Source: RPQJ01 sp963732375 (GTDB lineage Bacteria; Pseudomonadota; Gammaproteobacteria; Steroidobacterales; Steroidobacteraceae). From it: 64,000 bases of DNA. Below the pieces are notes generated by a model. The model saw nothing but the letters and a program-made list of their open reading frames with translations. It did no database searches and was not told where the DNA came from. The translations under genes were made by a program, and so were the position numbers. The DNA lies in the NCBI GenBank assembly GCA_963732375.1, contig CAVSZE010000012.1, positions 372,001-436,000 of the forward strand. The letters are read 5' to 3'. Numbering within the stretch: position 1 is the first letter of the stretch; each line of letters opens with the position of its first letter. Positions 1 to 8,184 of this stretch are shown in pieces.

Positions 1-429
1 GAATTTCCGTTCATCCCGGAATCGTTTCCTGCAGACGATTCAATTCCAGAATCGCTCGAACCTGTTCTGAGGCTGGTCTTCCAGGACTGGGGTCCGCAAT
101 TGCGCGCCGATGCAGCGCGCTACAACGCCTGGGTCGAGGCGGACCCATCGATGCCTGTCGGCCGGATGGTCTCGTCAACCGGGGAACGCAAGGTTCATCC
201 GACACTCGGACCGATCGAGTACCAGTGGCGCGGCATCGCTATCAATCGGGCAAGCTCGCCGCATGGCCTGTGGCACTTCGACAAGGCCGCGGCATACGCG
301 CGCGCGCTCGCAGGTGACGCGCGTTCACGCTTCGATTCCCTGGTCCGGCGCGCCGGCGGCGAGTCGGTGATGGGAATTGTGCTGGCTCGGGCGATGAAGC
401 GCGAGGACTACCTGTTGGTGCTCGGCTGA
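1..429 (+). CDS. Glutathione S-transferase family protein, C-terminal part (runs off the window)
   Basis: The frame is open from base 1 and ends at a TGA at 427-429, so only about 142 C-terminal residues are present and the start lies outside the window. The all-helical stretch (SLGP-like 'TLGPIEYQWRGI', then an aromatic 'LWHFDKAAAY', then a 'RFDSLVRRAGGE' helix and a basic tail ending VLG) resembles the C-terminal domain of bacterial glutathione S-transferases. No N-terminal thioredoxin fold is visible to confirm it. The next gene begins 40 bases downstream on the same strand. The family call is recognition by eye. Confidence 0.55.
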   Translation, partial: EFPFIPESFPADDSIPESLEPVLRLVFQDWGPQLRADAARYNAWVEADPSMPVGRMVSSTGERKVHPTLGPIEYQWRGIAINRASSPHGLWHFDKAAAYARALAGDARSRFDSLVRRAGGESVMGIVLARAMKREDYLLVLG

Positions 430-469
430 CGGCTGGCTCGCGCCGCGAACTCCCGGTAGAGTCGCGCGC

Positions 470-1381
470 ATGAGCGTGAAAGTTGCACTGGTTACTGCCC
501 GCGAGGCGCTGGCGCTGGACGCGGACATGCCGCCGCTGCTGCTGGCACTTCGAAACCAGGGGGCGACAGTAGACACGCCTTGCTGGGACGACCCCGATGT
601 TGACTGGAGCAGCTACGACGTCGCGGTGCTTCGCTCCACCTGGGACTACGCAGACCGGCTGGACGAATTCCTGGACTGGGCAGATCGATGTTCGGAGCGA
701 ACCCGGCTCGTGAACCCGCCAGCAATCGTTCGCTGGAACACCGACAAGCACTACCTCGTACACCTCGCGCACGCAGGCGTGCCGGTCGTACCGACATTGT
801 TCGTCGAACCCGGTGCCGACGCGGCGGCGGAACTCTCGCGATTCCTCGCCGGCGGTTCCGGGGCGTTTACGGTTGGCAGTTGCGGCGCTTTCGATCAGTT
901 CGTGGTCAAGCCCGCAGTCGGGGCTGGCTCGCGCGACGCTGCCCGCTATCGAACCAACGAGCGAGAACGCGCTGAAACACACATTGCGCGCCTGCTTGCA
1001 ACCGGGCGCAGCGTGATGCTCCAGCCTTACCTCGATCGCGTCGACGACCACGGCGAGACTGCCGTGATCTATATCGGCGGCCACTACAGTCATGCGATTC
1101 GCAAGGGCCCGCTGTTACGCCTAGGCGACGCACTGGTGACGGGATTGTTCGCCCCTGAGCAGATTACTGTCAGGGAGCCGGACGCAGCAGAGAGGCGGGT
1201 GGCCGAGGCGGCCTTTCGCGCCTGCTCGCTCGACCAGCCGCTCTACGCCCGCATTGACCTGATCCACGACCAATACGGCAGCCCGGTCGTGCTGGAACTC
1301 GAGCTGACCGAGCCATCGCTGTTCTTCGTCTATGCGCCGGATGCAGCGGGTCAGTTTGCCGAGACGCTGCTCGGTTCCTGA
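470..1381 (+). CDS. ATP-grasp domain protein (RimK/DcsG-like ligase)
   Basis: A 303-residue cytosolic protein. The N-terminal third carries 'VAVLRSTWDY', typical of the pre-ATP-grasp domain of this group. Around residues 147-160 'VVKPAVGAGSRD' supplies the nucleotide-binding lysine and glycine-rich loop. Near the end 'LELELTEPSLFF' supplies the acidic metal-binding residues and the E-P-S-L signature seen in DcsG-like ligases. Such enzymes join a carboxylate to an amine through an acylphosphate, but the substrate cannot be read here. It is followed 57 bases later by a GNAT gene, so the two may be co-transcribed. Confidence 0.8.
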   Translation: MSVKVALVTAREALALDADMPPLLLALRNQGATVDTPCWDDPDVDWSSYDVAVLRSTWDYADRLDEFLDWADRCSERTRLVNPPAIVRWNTDKHYLVHLAHAGVPVVPTLFVEPGADAAAELSRFLAGGSGAFTVGSCGAFDQFVVKPAVGAGSRDAARYRTNERERAETHIARLLATGRSVMLQPYLDRVDDHGETAVIYIGGHYSHAIRKGPLLRLGDALVTGLFAPEQITVREPDAAERRVAEAAFRACSLDQPLYARIDLIHDQYGSPVVLELELTEPSLFFVYAPDAAGQFAETLLGS

Positions 1382-1438
1382 GACTCCGCCGGAAGGCAGT
1401 CGGGACGGCCGGACGATACGCTGACACGGGAGTGCGCC

Positions 1439-1876
1439 ATGAGTTTCGAAGTCCTGCCGCTTGAAGCTGGCGACCGGAAAGAGTGGGAAGTCCTGGCCCG
1501 CGGGTACAAGACCTTTTACGAAACGGTACTTCCGGACGCGGCGTACGCACGGACGTGGAATCGGCTCATGTCCGGCGACGGCATCCATGGGTTCGGTGCA
1601 CGCGACGACGGCCGGCTGGTCGGCATCACTCATTTCCTTTTTCACACGGGGACATGGGCACACAGATCCTGCTACCTCGAGGATCTTTTCGTCGACCCGG
1701 CCTGGCGCGGCCGCGGCATCGCCAGGGGCCTGATCGAGGCCGTTGCACGGCAGGCACGCGATGAGGGCGCCGGCAGGCTCTACTGGCTCACGCACCAGCA
1801 GAACGCGACGGCCCGAGTGCTCTACGACAAGGTTGCCGGTTTCAGCGGGTTCGTCGAGTACGAGTACCCGCTGTAG
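1439..1876 (+). CDS. GNAT family N-acetyltransferase
   Basis: A 145-residue single-domain acetyltransferase. 'YLEDLFVDPAWRGRGIARGL' contains the beta-4 strand and the acetyl-CoA pyrophosphate loop R-G-R-G-I-A, and 'NATARVLYDKVAGF' is the usual C-terminal motif B. A GGGAG ribosome-binding site lies just before the ATG. The length is normal for the family and the substrate is unknown. Its 3' end overlaps the 3' end of the convergent deaD gene by 35 bases. Confidence 0.88.
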   Translation: MSFEVLPLEAGDRKEWEVLARGYKTFYETVLPDAAYARTWNRLMSGDGIHGFGARDDGRLVGITHFLFHTGTWAHRSCYLEDLFVDPAWRGRGIARGLIEAVARQARDEGAGRLYWLTHQQNATARVLYDKVAGFSGFVEYEYPL

Positions 1877-3605
1877 GGCGCTTCGGCGGCTTGCGCAACG
1901 GTTTCGGCGGAACATGCGCGACCGGGGCAATGTTGAGCATGCGGCCTGCGACGCGCGTCTTCGCCAGCTCAGAGAGAATCTTGGCGGGAAGTCCCCTGGG
2001 CAGGCCGACGAAGGTGTGATCTTCCCGTATGTCCACGTGCCCGATTTGCCGTCCCTCGATGGCGGCGACGTTCGCGATGGCACCAACGATGTTGCCCGGC
2101 TTGACGCCGTGAACGTACCCCACGTCAATGCGGTAGGTCTCGGTATCCTCTTCAGACAGTCGCTCGGCAGCCGCGGATGAATCGCGCCCCTTGTCGCGTG
2201 TGTCGCGCGATTCGCCCCTGTCGCGGTCCGGTGGTTCCATGCCCGCCCCGGCACCAAATGCCTCGCGCACTCTCTCCTTGAGCAGCAGCGGGCTGCCGCC
2301 CTGCAACAGGCCTGCGAGCGCCGCCGCAATCTCAACAGCCGGGACGTCGTGCTCGCGTTCGTACTCCTCGATCAGGCTGCGGAACGGCTCGGCCTGTCCA
2401 GCGGCAAGTGCCTCCGTGATGCGCTGCCGGAAACGCGCCACGCGTTGCTCGTTCACGTCGGCAATTGTCGGCAGCTCCATCGGCTCGAGCGGCGAGCGGG
2501 TCGCACGCTCGATGTAACGCAGCATGTTGCGTTCCCTGGGAGTGATGAACAGGATCGCCTCGCCATTGCGCCCGGCGCGGCCGGTGCGACCGATGCGATG
2601 CACGTAGGACTCGGTGTCGTAAGGCACGTCGTAGTTGACGACGTGGCTGATCCGCTCGACGTCGAGCCCACGCGCGGCAACGTCGGTTGCCACCAGGATG
2701 TCGAGTTGCCCGCCCTTCAGGCGCGTGACCGTTCGCTCGCGGTCTTTCTGCTGCATGTCACCGTTCAGCGGGGCTACCGCGAATCCGCGCGCCTCGAGCC
2801 GTTCGGCGAGTTCCACCGTCGACTGCTTGGTGCGAGTGAAGATCAGCATGCCGTCGAACGGCTCCGCCTCGAGGATGCGGGTGAGCGCGTCGAGCTTGTG
2901 CACTCCGCTCACGACCCAGTAGCGCTGGCGGATGTTCGCGGCGGTGCTGGTGCGGCTGGTGATCGTGACCTCGACCGGGTCGCGCAGGTGCTGCTGGGCG
3001 ATGCGGCGGATCGGGCTCGGAAGTGTCGCGGAGAAGAGCGCGATCTGGCGGGTGGGTGGCGTCTTCTCGAGTATCCACTCGATGTCGTCCACGAACCCCA
3101 TCTGCAGCATCTCGTCGGCCTCGTCGAGCACCAGGCAGGTGACGCCGCCGAGATCCAGCGTGCCGCGCTTGATGTGGTCCATGACGCGGCCTGGCGTGCC
3201 GACGACCACGTGCGCGCCGCGCTTCAGGCTCATCAACTGAGGCGTGTAGCTCTGTCCGCCGTAAATCGGCAGCACGTGGAATCCCTTGATCTTCGACGCG
3301 TACTTCTGGAACGCCTCGGCGACCTGGATCGCGAGCTCACGGGTCGGCACCAGCACGATGCACTGTGGCGGGCCGCCCCTGACCTTGATCTGGCTCAGGA
3401 TCGGAAACGCGAACGCGGCCGTCTTGCCGGTGCCGGTCTGGGCCTGGCCGAGCATGTCGTTGCCGGCCAGCAGCACCGGGATCGTGGCGGCCTGGATCGG
3501 CGACGGCGATTCGTAGCCGACGTCCGCTATTGCCTCGAGGACCGGCGCGCTGAGGCCGAGATCGCCAAAGCTTACGGACACCGGTTCGCTAGTCGAATGT
3601 TTCAT
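1842..3605 (-). CDS. deaD: DEAD-box ATP-dependent RNA helicase DeaD/CsdA
   Basis: A 587-residue RNA helicase of the CsdA type, which unwinds structured RNA in ribosome assembly and cold adaptation. Visible motifs are Q motif 'YESPSPIQ', Walker A 'AQTGTGKT' (residues 55-62), 'PTRELA', 'DEADEML', 'FSATLP', 'ARGLD' and 'HRIGRTGRAGR'. The C-terminal ~100 residues ('RIDVGYVHGVKPGNIVGAI' to 'FVGLPRGLPAKIL') form a DbpA-type RNA-binding domain, followed by a basic Arg/Pro/Lys tail. I chose the ATG at 3605; an in-frame TTG 39 bases upstream would add 13 residues that do not look like the family. Confidence 0.93.
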   Translation of the reverse strand: MKHSTSEPVSVSFGDLGLSAPVLEAIADVGYESPSPIQAATIPVLLAGNDMLGQAQTGTGKTAAFAFPILSQIKVRGGPPQCIVLVPTRELAIQVAEAFQKYASKIKGFHVLPIYGGQSYTPQLMSLKRGAHVVVGTPGRVMDHIKRGTLDLGGVTCLVLDEADEMLQMGFVDDIEWILEKTPPTRQIALFSATLPSPIRRIAQQHLRDPVEVTITSRTSTAANIRQRYWVVSGVHKLDALTRILEAEPFDGMLIFTRTKQSTVELAERLEARGFAVAPLNGDMQQKDRERTVTRLKGGQLDILVATDVAARGLDVERISHVVNYDVPYDTESYVHRIGRTGRAGRNGEAILFITPRERNMLRYIERATRSPLEPMELPTIADVNEQRVARFRQRITEALAAGQAEPFRSLIEEYEREHDVPAVEIAAALAGLLQGGSPLLLKERVREAFGAGAGMEPPDRDRGESRDTRDKGRDSSAAAERLSEEDTETYRIDVGYVHGVKPGNIVGAIANVAAIEGRQIGHVDIREDHTFVGLPRGLPAKILSELAKTRVAGRMLNIAPVAHVPPKPLRKPPKRPTAGTRTRRTR

Positions 3606-3682
3606 TGCGATGTACTTGGAGTCGACGGCAGGCGTGCCGCCCAATGCGACAAGATTACGCCATCCGGGTGGGCGTGACGCGG

Positions 3683-4144
3683 CTAAGCGATTCCGCGGCC
3701 GGATTTCGACAACCGCACGATGCTCTCCAGCGCCTCGAGGTAACGCGACCGGTCCCTGGGTGAGAATGGTGGAGGACCTCCACCGACCCCGTAGGCCCTG
3801 AGGTCGGACAACAACTCGCGCGTGGCGAGCGCATTGCCGATGTTGTCGCCGGTGAACGGCTTCCCCGCGGGTCCGAGCACGCGCGCGCCCTTCTTGAGCG
3901 AACGGGAGGCGAGCGGAATATCAGCGGTGACGACGATGTCGTCGGTCGTAACCCGCTCCGCGATCCAGTCATCAGCGGCATCGAACGAGCCGGATACGAC
4001 CTGCATTCGGACACCGGGCGCGCGTGGGATGGTCAGCCAGGAGTTCGCCACGAAAACGACTGGCAGGCCGTGGCGCACGGCAACCTTGATGGTCTCCGCC
4101 TTCACGGGACAGGCATCCGCATCGACGTAGATTTGCGGTCCCAT
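3683..4144 (-). CDS. YaiI/YqxD family protein (DUF188)
   Basis: A 153-residue protein of the DUF188 family, NYN/PIN-like in fold and without an assigned biochemical role. The N-terminal 'IYVDADACPVK' and 'VVTADIPLA', and the later 'FTGDNIGNALATREL', are the family signatures; the conserved aspartates are in place. The ATG at 4144 gives the canonical N-terminus (M-G-P-Q-I-Y-V-D-A-D); longer starts run into the carboxylesterase gene. It begins 2 bases after that gene's stop, so the two are probably co-transcribed. Confidence 0.9.
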   Translation of the reverse strand: MGPQIYVDADACPVKAETIKVAVRHGLPVVFVANSWLTIPRAPGVRMQVVSGSFDAADDWIAERVTTDDIVVTADIPLASRSLKKGARVLGPAGKPFTGDNIGNALATRELLSDLRAYGVGGGPPPFSPRDRSRYLEALESIVRLSKSGRGIA

Positions 4145-4146
4145 GC

Positions 4147-4845
4147 TCAGGCGCGGGCCGGCCCCGCACCCAGTCGTGCCCGAATCCATCGCGCGACCTC
4201 CGTGAGTTCCGGGGCGCACACTTCGTGCTGCATCGGATATTCGCGCCACTCAACTGCGTAGCCGAGTGTCACGAGTGCGTCGCGGGCCTCCAGTCCCATC
4301 GCGATGGGCACTACCGGATCCAGGCGCCCGTGGCACATGAGGATCGGCACGTCCGCGTTGGCCCCCGATCGCTCGGTTGCCAACCGGGCGGGGAAGGGGA
4401 GATACGTGGAGAGCGCCATTACACCCGCGAGTCGTTGCGGATAGCGAAGGCCCGCTTCGAGCGCCACCGCGCCGCCCTGCGAGAATCCAGCGAGCACGAT
4501 TCGCGAGGCATCGACCCCTTTTGCGACCTCCTGCGCGAGGCAGGCATCGACCCGCCGCATCGACTCCGCAAGCCCTTCGGCGTCGGCGCGACCATCCGGC
4601 GTGAATTCCCTGATGTCGTACCAGGCGCGCATCACGTAGCCGGCGTTCACCGTGACCGGACGCATCGGGGCGTGCGGAAACACGAACCGGACTGCCAGCG
4701 AATCAGGCAGCCCGAGTTCACCCGCGATCGGTACGAAGTCCCAACCGTCGGCCCCGAGGCCATGCAGGAGTATCACCGAGGCCACCGCCGGATCTGCCGG
4801 TTCCAGCGTGATTTCGTTTTCGGTCTGCTGCTGCAGGTATTTCAT
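4147..4845 (-). CDS. Alpha/beta hydrolase, carboxylesterase/phospholipase family (EstB-like)
   Basis: A 232-residue cytosolic alpha/beta hydrolase. 'VILLHGLGADGWDF' gives the oxyanion-hole region, 'VLAGFSQGGAVAL' carries the nucleophile serine in G-F-S-Q-G, 'CHGRLDPVVP' the acid and 'MQHEVC' the catalytic histidine. This layout matches the carboxylesterase 2/acyl-protein thioesterase family, which hydrolyses short-chain esters and deacylates proteins. It precedes the DUF188 gene on the same strand with a 2-base gap. Confidence 0.9.
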   Translation of the reverse strand: MKYLQQQTENEITLEPADPAVASVILLHGLGADGWDFVPIAGELGLPDSLAVRFVFPHAPMRPVTVNAGYVMRAWYDIREFTPDGRADAEGLAESMRRVDACLAQEVAKGVDASRIVLAGFSQGGAVALEAGLRYPQRLAGVMALSTYLPFPARLATERSGANADVPILMCHGRLDPVVPIAMGLEARDALVTLGYAVEWREYPMQHEVCAPELTEVARWIRARLGAGPARA

Positions 4846-4878
4846 TCGCGACTCGCGGAAGACGATTGCATGGGTTGG

Positions 4879-5217
4879 TCAGGCGAGAGTGCGCCAGGAT
4901 CCGGCATTCAGCACGCGTTTGAACCCCATGCGGCGCAGTTTCCGGCCCGCCATCGCACTGCGCGTACCCGAGGCGCAGCACACAACCACCCACTTCTCCG
5001 GGTCCAGGGACTTGGCACCCTGTTCGAGTTCCTGGAGCGGAATGTTGCTGCTGCCGGGGGCGTGCCCGGCGAAGAATTCTTCGGGGCTGCGAACATCCAC
5101 CACCTGCGCCCCGTCCTTCAGCAGCGCAGGGAGGCGACGACGCACGAGAACGGACGACAGGATCCGCCAGGCGACATACGCGATGACAAGTCCGGGCAGC
5201 AGGTAGTCGATGATCAT
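4879..5217 (-). CDS. Membrane-anchored rhodanese-like domain protein
   Basis: A 112-residue protein with one N-terminal membrane helix ('YLLPGLVIAYVAWRIL') followed by a rhodanese domain. 'VVDVRSPEEFFAGHAPGSSNIP' is the typical substrate-side motif, and 'CCASGTRSAMA' holds the active-site loop C-A-S-G-T-R with its persulfide-forming cysteine. It probably moves sulfane sulfur or acts as a thiol sensor at the membrane. ATG 5217 is preceded by GGAGAACC; a start 30 bases upstream is possible but less well placed. Confidence 0.85.
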   Translation of the reverse strand: MIIDYLLPGLVIAYVAWRILSSVLVRRRLPALLKDGAQVVDVRSPEEFFAGHAPGSSNIPLQELEQGAKSLDPEKWVVVCCASGTRSAMAGRKLRRMGFKRVLNAGSWRTLA

Positions 5218-5470
5218 CGTGGTTCTCCATGGCACGTCCGACGACACTCGTCCGCCGGCGCGGCATTCAGTGTTTCGTCGCGGGCGATCGACGCGTGATT
5301 TCTTCAGCGGTTGGGAGAAAGTTCGCCCTGCCGCGTCGCTGGACTAATCCCGAACTGTGAGTTTGGGAAACGAGCGGCAGGACGACCGCGCACAAATTAT
5401 CGGCGCGTGGCACCTATTGTGCGCAACAAGTCCACGGGCGTCCAGACGGCGCGGGGTCGCGACGACGAGA

Positions 5471-6046
5471 TCAGTTGGTCGCCGTGTTGAATTTCGCGCG
5501 CAGGAACTCGACCAGCTCGCGACACTTCGTCGGCAGCCAGCCGACCGGCGCTCCACCGTGAGAGAGCGGGGCGTAGGGCAACAGCAGCATCAGCGCCAGG
5601 TACACGGCGATCATTCCGCCGCCGCTCAACAGCAGCAGCAACACCGCGAAGATCCGGAGCAGCGTCACGTTCAAGCCGAAATAACGCGCGAGCCCAAGGC
5701 ATACGCCGCTGATCACGGCACCCTCGCTGATCTGCTGCAGCGGTCTTGCCGTCTCGCGCGCGGGCCGCTCCGACGCAGCGGCCGCACCCGGGACCTGCAC
5801 CGCCCCGATCTCCTCGAGCGCCGGCTCCAGTTCCGCGAGTGTCACGACGCCTTGGCCGGAACCCATGCGACGAACGCACTGGTCAGCCACTGCCTGCTCG
5901 AGGTCGTTCAGGATCTCACCTGGGTCGGGGTCGCCCTCGAGCAGGCTCGCCGATTCGGCGAGATATTCGTCGAGGCGCACATACGCCGCCTCCTCGAACT
6001 GGAGGGTGCTGCGATTCAGGAGGACGGTGACGGAGATGCGTTTCAT
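5471..6046 (-). CDS. PspC domain-containing membrane protein
   Basis: A 191-residue protein. The N-terminal ~90 residues are soluble and acidic. From about residue 103, 'ISEGAVISGVCLGLARYFGL' begins a PspC domain, with a membrane segment 'LLRIFAVLLLLLSGGGM' and another hydrophobic run 'AVYLALMLLLP'. PspC proteins act in envelope-stress signalling at the inner membrane. The PadR-type regulator gene ends 3 bases upstream of its start, so the pair forms a small operon read from the palindromic promoter at about 6.4 kb. The N-terminal extension is not part of classical PspC and I do not recognise it. Confidence 0.85.
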   Translation of the reverse strand: MKRISVTVLLNRSTLQFEEAAYVRLDEYLAESASLLEGDPDPGEILNDLEQAVADQCVRRMGSGQGVVTLAELEPALEEIGAVQVPGAAAASERPARETARPLQQISEGAVISGVCLGLARYFGLNVTLLRIFAVLLLLLSGGGMIAVYLALMLLLPYAPLSHGGAPVGWLPTKCRELVEFLRAKFNTATN

Positions 6047-6049
6047 TGC

Positions 6050-6373
6050 TCAGTGTCCGATATCAGCGACGGTGCGATTGATCTGGCCCCAGTACTCGTC
6101 GAGCGCCGCGAGCTGCGCCCGGCCAGCGTCCGTCAGACGGTAGTACTTCCGCGGCGGACCTGCATCTGATTCCTGCCATTCGTAGAGTACGAGATCCTCG
6201 CGACGCAACTTGCTGAGCAGGGGATAAAGCGTGCCTTCCTGGGTGGCAAACTCGGTGCCGGCGAGCCGGCGCAGGATGTCGGGCACGTAAACGCTTCGTA
6301 CACCGACGATCTTCAGCACAAGGAATTCCAGTAGTCCCTTGCGGATTGGAGCGAGCTTGGATTCGACGGCCAT
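6050..6373 (-). CDS. PadR family transcriptional regulator
   Basis: A 107-residue winged-helix repressor. 'KGLLEFLVLKIV' is the first helix, 'EGTLYPLLSKLRREDLV' the recognition helix and turn, and 'PPRKYYRLTDAGRAQL' the wing; all are hallmarks of PadR. Short PadR proteins of this kind commonly bind palindromes in their own promoters. Here a 10-bp inverted repeat overlaps the putative -10 region (6385-6412), consistent with autorepression of the padR-pspC operon. No clear Shine-Dalgarno is present before the ATG. Confidence 0.9.
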   Translation of the reverse strand: MAVESKLAPIRKGLLEFLVLKIVGVRSVYVPDILRRLAGTEFATQEGTLYPLLSKLRREDLVLYEWQESDAGPPRKYYRLTDAGRAQLAALDEYWGQINRTVADIGH

Positions 6374-6384
6374 AAGTTTAGCTG

Positions 6385-6412
6385 CAGGTACCTTGTCTGT
6401 TAAAGGTACCTG
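6385..6412 (-). promoter_or_regulatory. Inverted-repeat operator for the PadR-PspC operon
   Basis: Arms CAGGTACCTT (6385-6394) and AAGGTACCTG (6403-6412) are perfect inverted complements separated by 8 bases. Each arm itself contains the palindrome AGGTACCT. The right arm covers the proposed -10 box of the reverse-strand promoter, and the start codon of the PadR gene lies 11 bases beyond the left arm. This is what an autoregulatory PadR site should look like; binding is inferred. Confidence 0.7.
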
Positions 6413-6431
6413 TTTTGGCGTATGCTGTCAA
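6403..6431 (-). promoter_or_regulatory. Putative sigma-70 promoter of padR-pspC
   Basis: On the reverse strand, TTGACA (6426-6431) is a perfect -35 hexamer. It is followed after 17 bases by TACCTT (6403-6408), a weak -10 that shares 3 of 6 bases with the consensus. The -10 lies inside the palindromic operator. Transcription would start about 20-25 bases before the PadR start codon. Confidence 0.55.
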
Positions 6432-6455
6432 TTACCTGACCCGAGTGTGCAAGCC

Positions 6456-7211
6456 TCAAGTCTTGTATGCAGGGTCCATCCGCTCGAGCTTGCGCAGCAA
6501 CGCCGGCCAGGCCAGCTCCGCCCCCAGGCCGACTGTCGCCGTCCTCATAACCTCGGCCATGCCCTGCAGGATGGCCGGGTTCACACGAATGACCTCACCG
6601 CCAGCCTGCGCATCAACCTGGATTCTGCAGGTGCTCTCGAACAGGTACATGGCGAGGAACGCATCCGGGATCGTCCTACCCACTGTCAGCAGTCCGTGAT
6701 TGCGTAGCATCAGGAAATTCGCCGTTCCCAGGTCCGCTTGCAACCGCGCCTTCTCATCGTCGCGCAGCGCCACGCCTTCGTAGTCGTGGTAGGCGAGGGA
6801 GGCCAGCACGAACGTGGACTGCTGGCTGATGGGAAGCACTCCGCACTTCTGCGCACTGACACCGACGCCGGCACGAGAATGCGTGTGCAGCACGCAGCCC
6901 GCGTCATCCCGCACCTGGTGGATCGCGCTGTGGATTACGAAGCCGGCCGGATTGACCGGGAACGGCGACTCCCTCAACTTGTTGCAGTCCTGATCCACCT
7001 TGACCAGCGACGACGCCGTGATCTCGTCGAACATCAGCCCGTAGGGATTGATCAGGAAATGGTGCTCGGGCCCTGGAATCCGCGCGCTGACATGGGTGAA
7101 CACCAGGTCGCTCCAGCCGTAGGCGGCGACCAGTCGATAACATGCCGCAAGGTCGCAGCGCAGTTGCCATTCATCAGCACTGACAGCGTTCTTGAGCGAA
7201 GCGATGTTCAT
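6456..7211 (-). CDS. Class II aldolase/adducin family protein
   Basis: A 251-residue cytosolic enzyme. 'LVFTHVSARIPG' near residue 40, the metal-binding 'HTHSRAGVGV' (His-Thr-His) and 'LRNHGLLTVG' mark the class II aldolase/adducin fold, which binds a divalent metal and either cleaves or epimerises sugar phosphates. This branch (decarboxylase/adducin-like, ~250 residues) has no assigned substrate. ATG 7211 has AAGGAG 7 bases upstream, better than the start 21 bases earlier. The gene ends 24 bases before the padR promoter. Confidence 0.88.
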   Translation of the reverse strand: MNIASLKNAVSADEWQLRCDLAACYRLVAAYGWSDLVFTHVSARIPGPEHHFLINPYGLMFDEITASSLVKVDQDCNKLRESPFPVNPAGFVIHSAIHQVRDDAGCVLHTHSRAGVGVSAQKCGVLPISQQSTFVLASLAYHDYEGVALRDDEKARLQADLGTANFLMLRNHGLLTVGRTIPDAFLAMYLFESTCRIQVDAQAGGEVIRVNPAILQGMAEVMRTATVGLGAELAWPALLRKLERMDPAYKT

Positions 7212-7321
7212 GACAGTCTCCTTCCGCGGCATGGGTCACATTACCCGCTGCAACTTTTGCGGTCGTTGCCGCATCTGATCATCATGGGCTGTTACCAACG
7301 CGTTCAATAGCGTGGAGACTG

Positions 7322-7402
7322 ATGATGTATCTCGTTGCCGCCGTGATGCTTGGTTCTATCGTTCTCTACCTGCTCCAGCAGGCCGAAGACCTGACATCCT
7401 GA
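7322..7402 (+). CDS. Possible 26-residue single-span membrane peptide
   Basis: This short frame lies in the 341-base gap between the aldolase and the next reverse-strand gene. It is preceded by GGAGACTG directly before the start and encodes M-M-Y-L-V-A-A-V-M-L-G followed by more hydrophobic residues and a polar tail (QQAEDLTS). The composition is what a one-helix membrane peptide would show. There is no homology evidence, so this may be chance. Confidence 0.25.
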   Translation: MMYLVAAVMLGSIVLYLLQQAEDLTS

Positions 7403-7552
7403 TCGAGCGAAGCGGGGCGGTTTCGCTGCCCTCGCATCGAGGCAACCCTAGTCGCCGGACCAGGGATCTCAGGTGGAGCGCGGCAACTCGCAGTTGAGAT
7501 GCCGAACCGAAACGCCCGCACCGACAGGAGCAGTATCTTTGGCGCAGGGCCA

Positions 7553-7957
7553 TCAACCCTCGTCCGATTCCAGGATCTTGAACTCGCCACGCCCCTTAGC
7601 GCCAGAGTCCGCAAAACAACTGCTCTTTGCGTTCTTCAGCAGCTCGCTGTAGGTCGAGGTGCCCGTACCGCTAACGAAATTTACAGTTGTTTCCACCCGC
7701 GCTTCGCCCGATTCGTAGACCTCTTGCTCGCAACCGGCGCGGCCGGTTTCCGCACACTTTCTTACCTGTGGCACGAGCGATTCGCGCGTCGGTTTCCTGC
7801 TGCAGGAATATAGAAGCTTAGGCGGAGCCAGTTGTCTGAATTGCGAATATTGCGCATCAGAAATGCCATCGGGCTTTCCGGACGAAAACATCACCCACAG
7901 CGCGACCAAAAGCGCGGCGATCACAAGTGGACCAACAATTGCTCTCACTGCCGACAC
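7553..7957 (-). CDS. Hypothetical membrane-anchored protein
   Basis: A 134-residue protein with an N-terminal hydrophobic helix ('IVGPLVIAALLVALWVMF') acting as a membrane anchor or uncleaved signal. The domain behind it contains four cysteines ('YSCSRKP', 'RKCAETGRAGCEQ', 'SSCFADS'), suggesting disulfides in the periplasm. The start is GTG at 7957 with a purine-rich stretch before it. I do not recognise a family. Confidence 0.6.
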   Translation of the reverse strand: MSAVRAIVGPLVIAALLVALWVMFSSGKPDGISDAQYSQFRQLAPPKLLYSCSRKPTRESLVPQVRKCAETGRAGCEQEVYESGEARVETTVNFVSGTGTSTYSELLKNAKSSCFADSGAKGRGEFKILESDEG

Positions 7958-8184
7958 CCCATATCAAAATTCCCTGATCTCGCAACAGTACCTGTAACGC
8001 CAATAACGGAAGAGAGCAATTTCCAAGAGGTGCCGGAGGTCCTGACGATACTCGACCGCAGGGTATTGGCTTGTCGGTTCGGAGTCATAGTCGGTCCGCT
8101 GACGGCAACCTTGGCGGTACGCATAATGTATATTATGTTCAATAACGTGTGATCTGATTGAGCAGCCTCTCGATCACCTAAGAC

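Noticed and set aside
2349..3677. 442-residue forward frame over deaD
   Set aside because: It is antisense to a complete, motif-rich helicase; its Arg/His/Asp-rich composition is typical of the opposite frame of GC-rich coding DNA.
5388..5424. Inverted repeat GCGCACAA / TTGTGCGC downstream of the PspC gene
   Set aside because: 8-bp arms with a 21-base spacer and no T run; could be chance or a weak site, not enough to call a terminator or operator.
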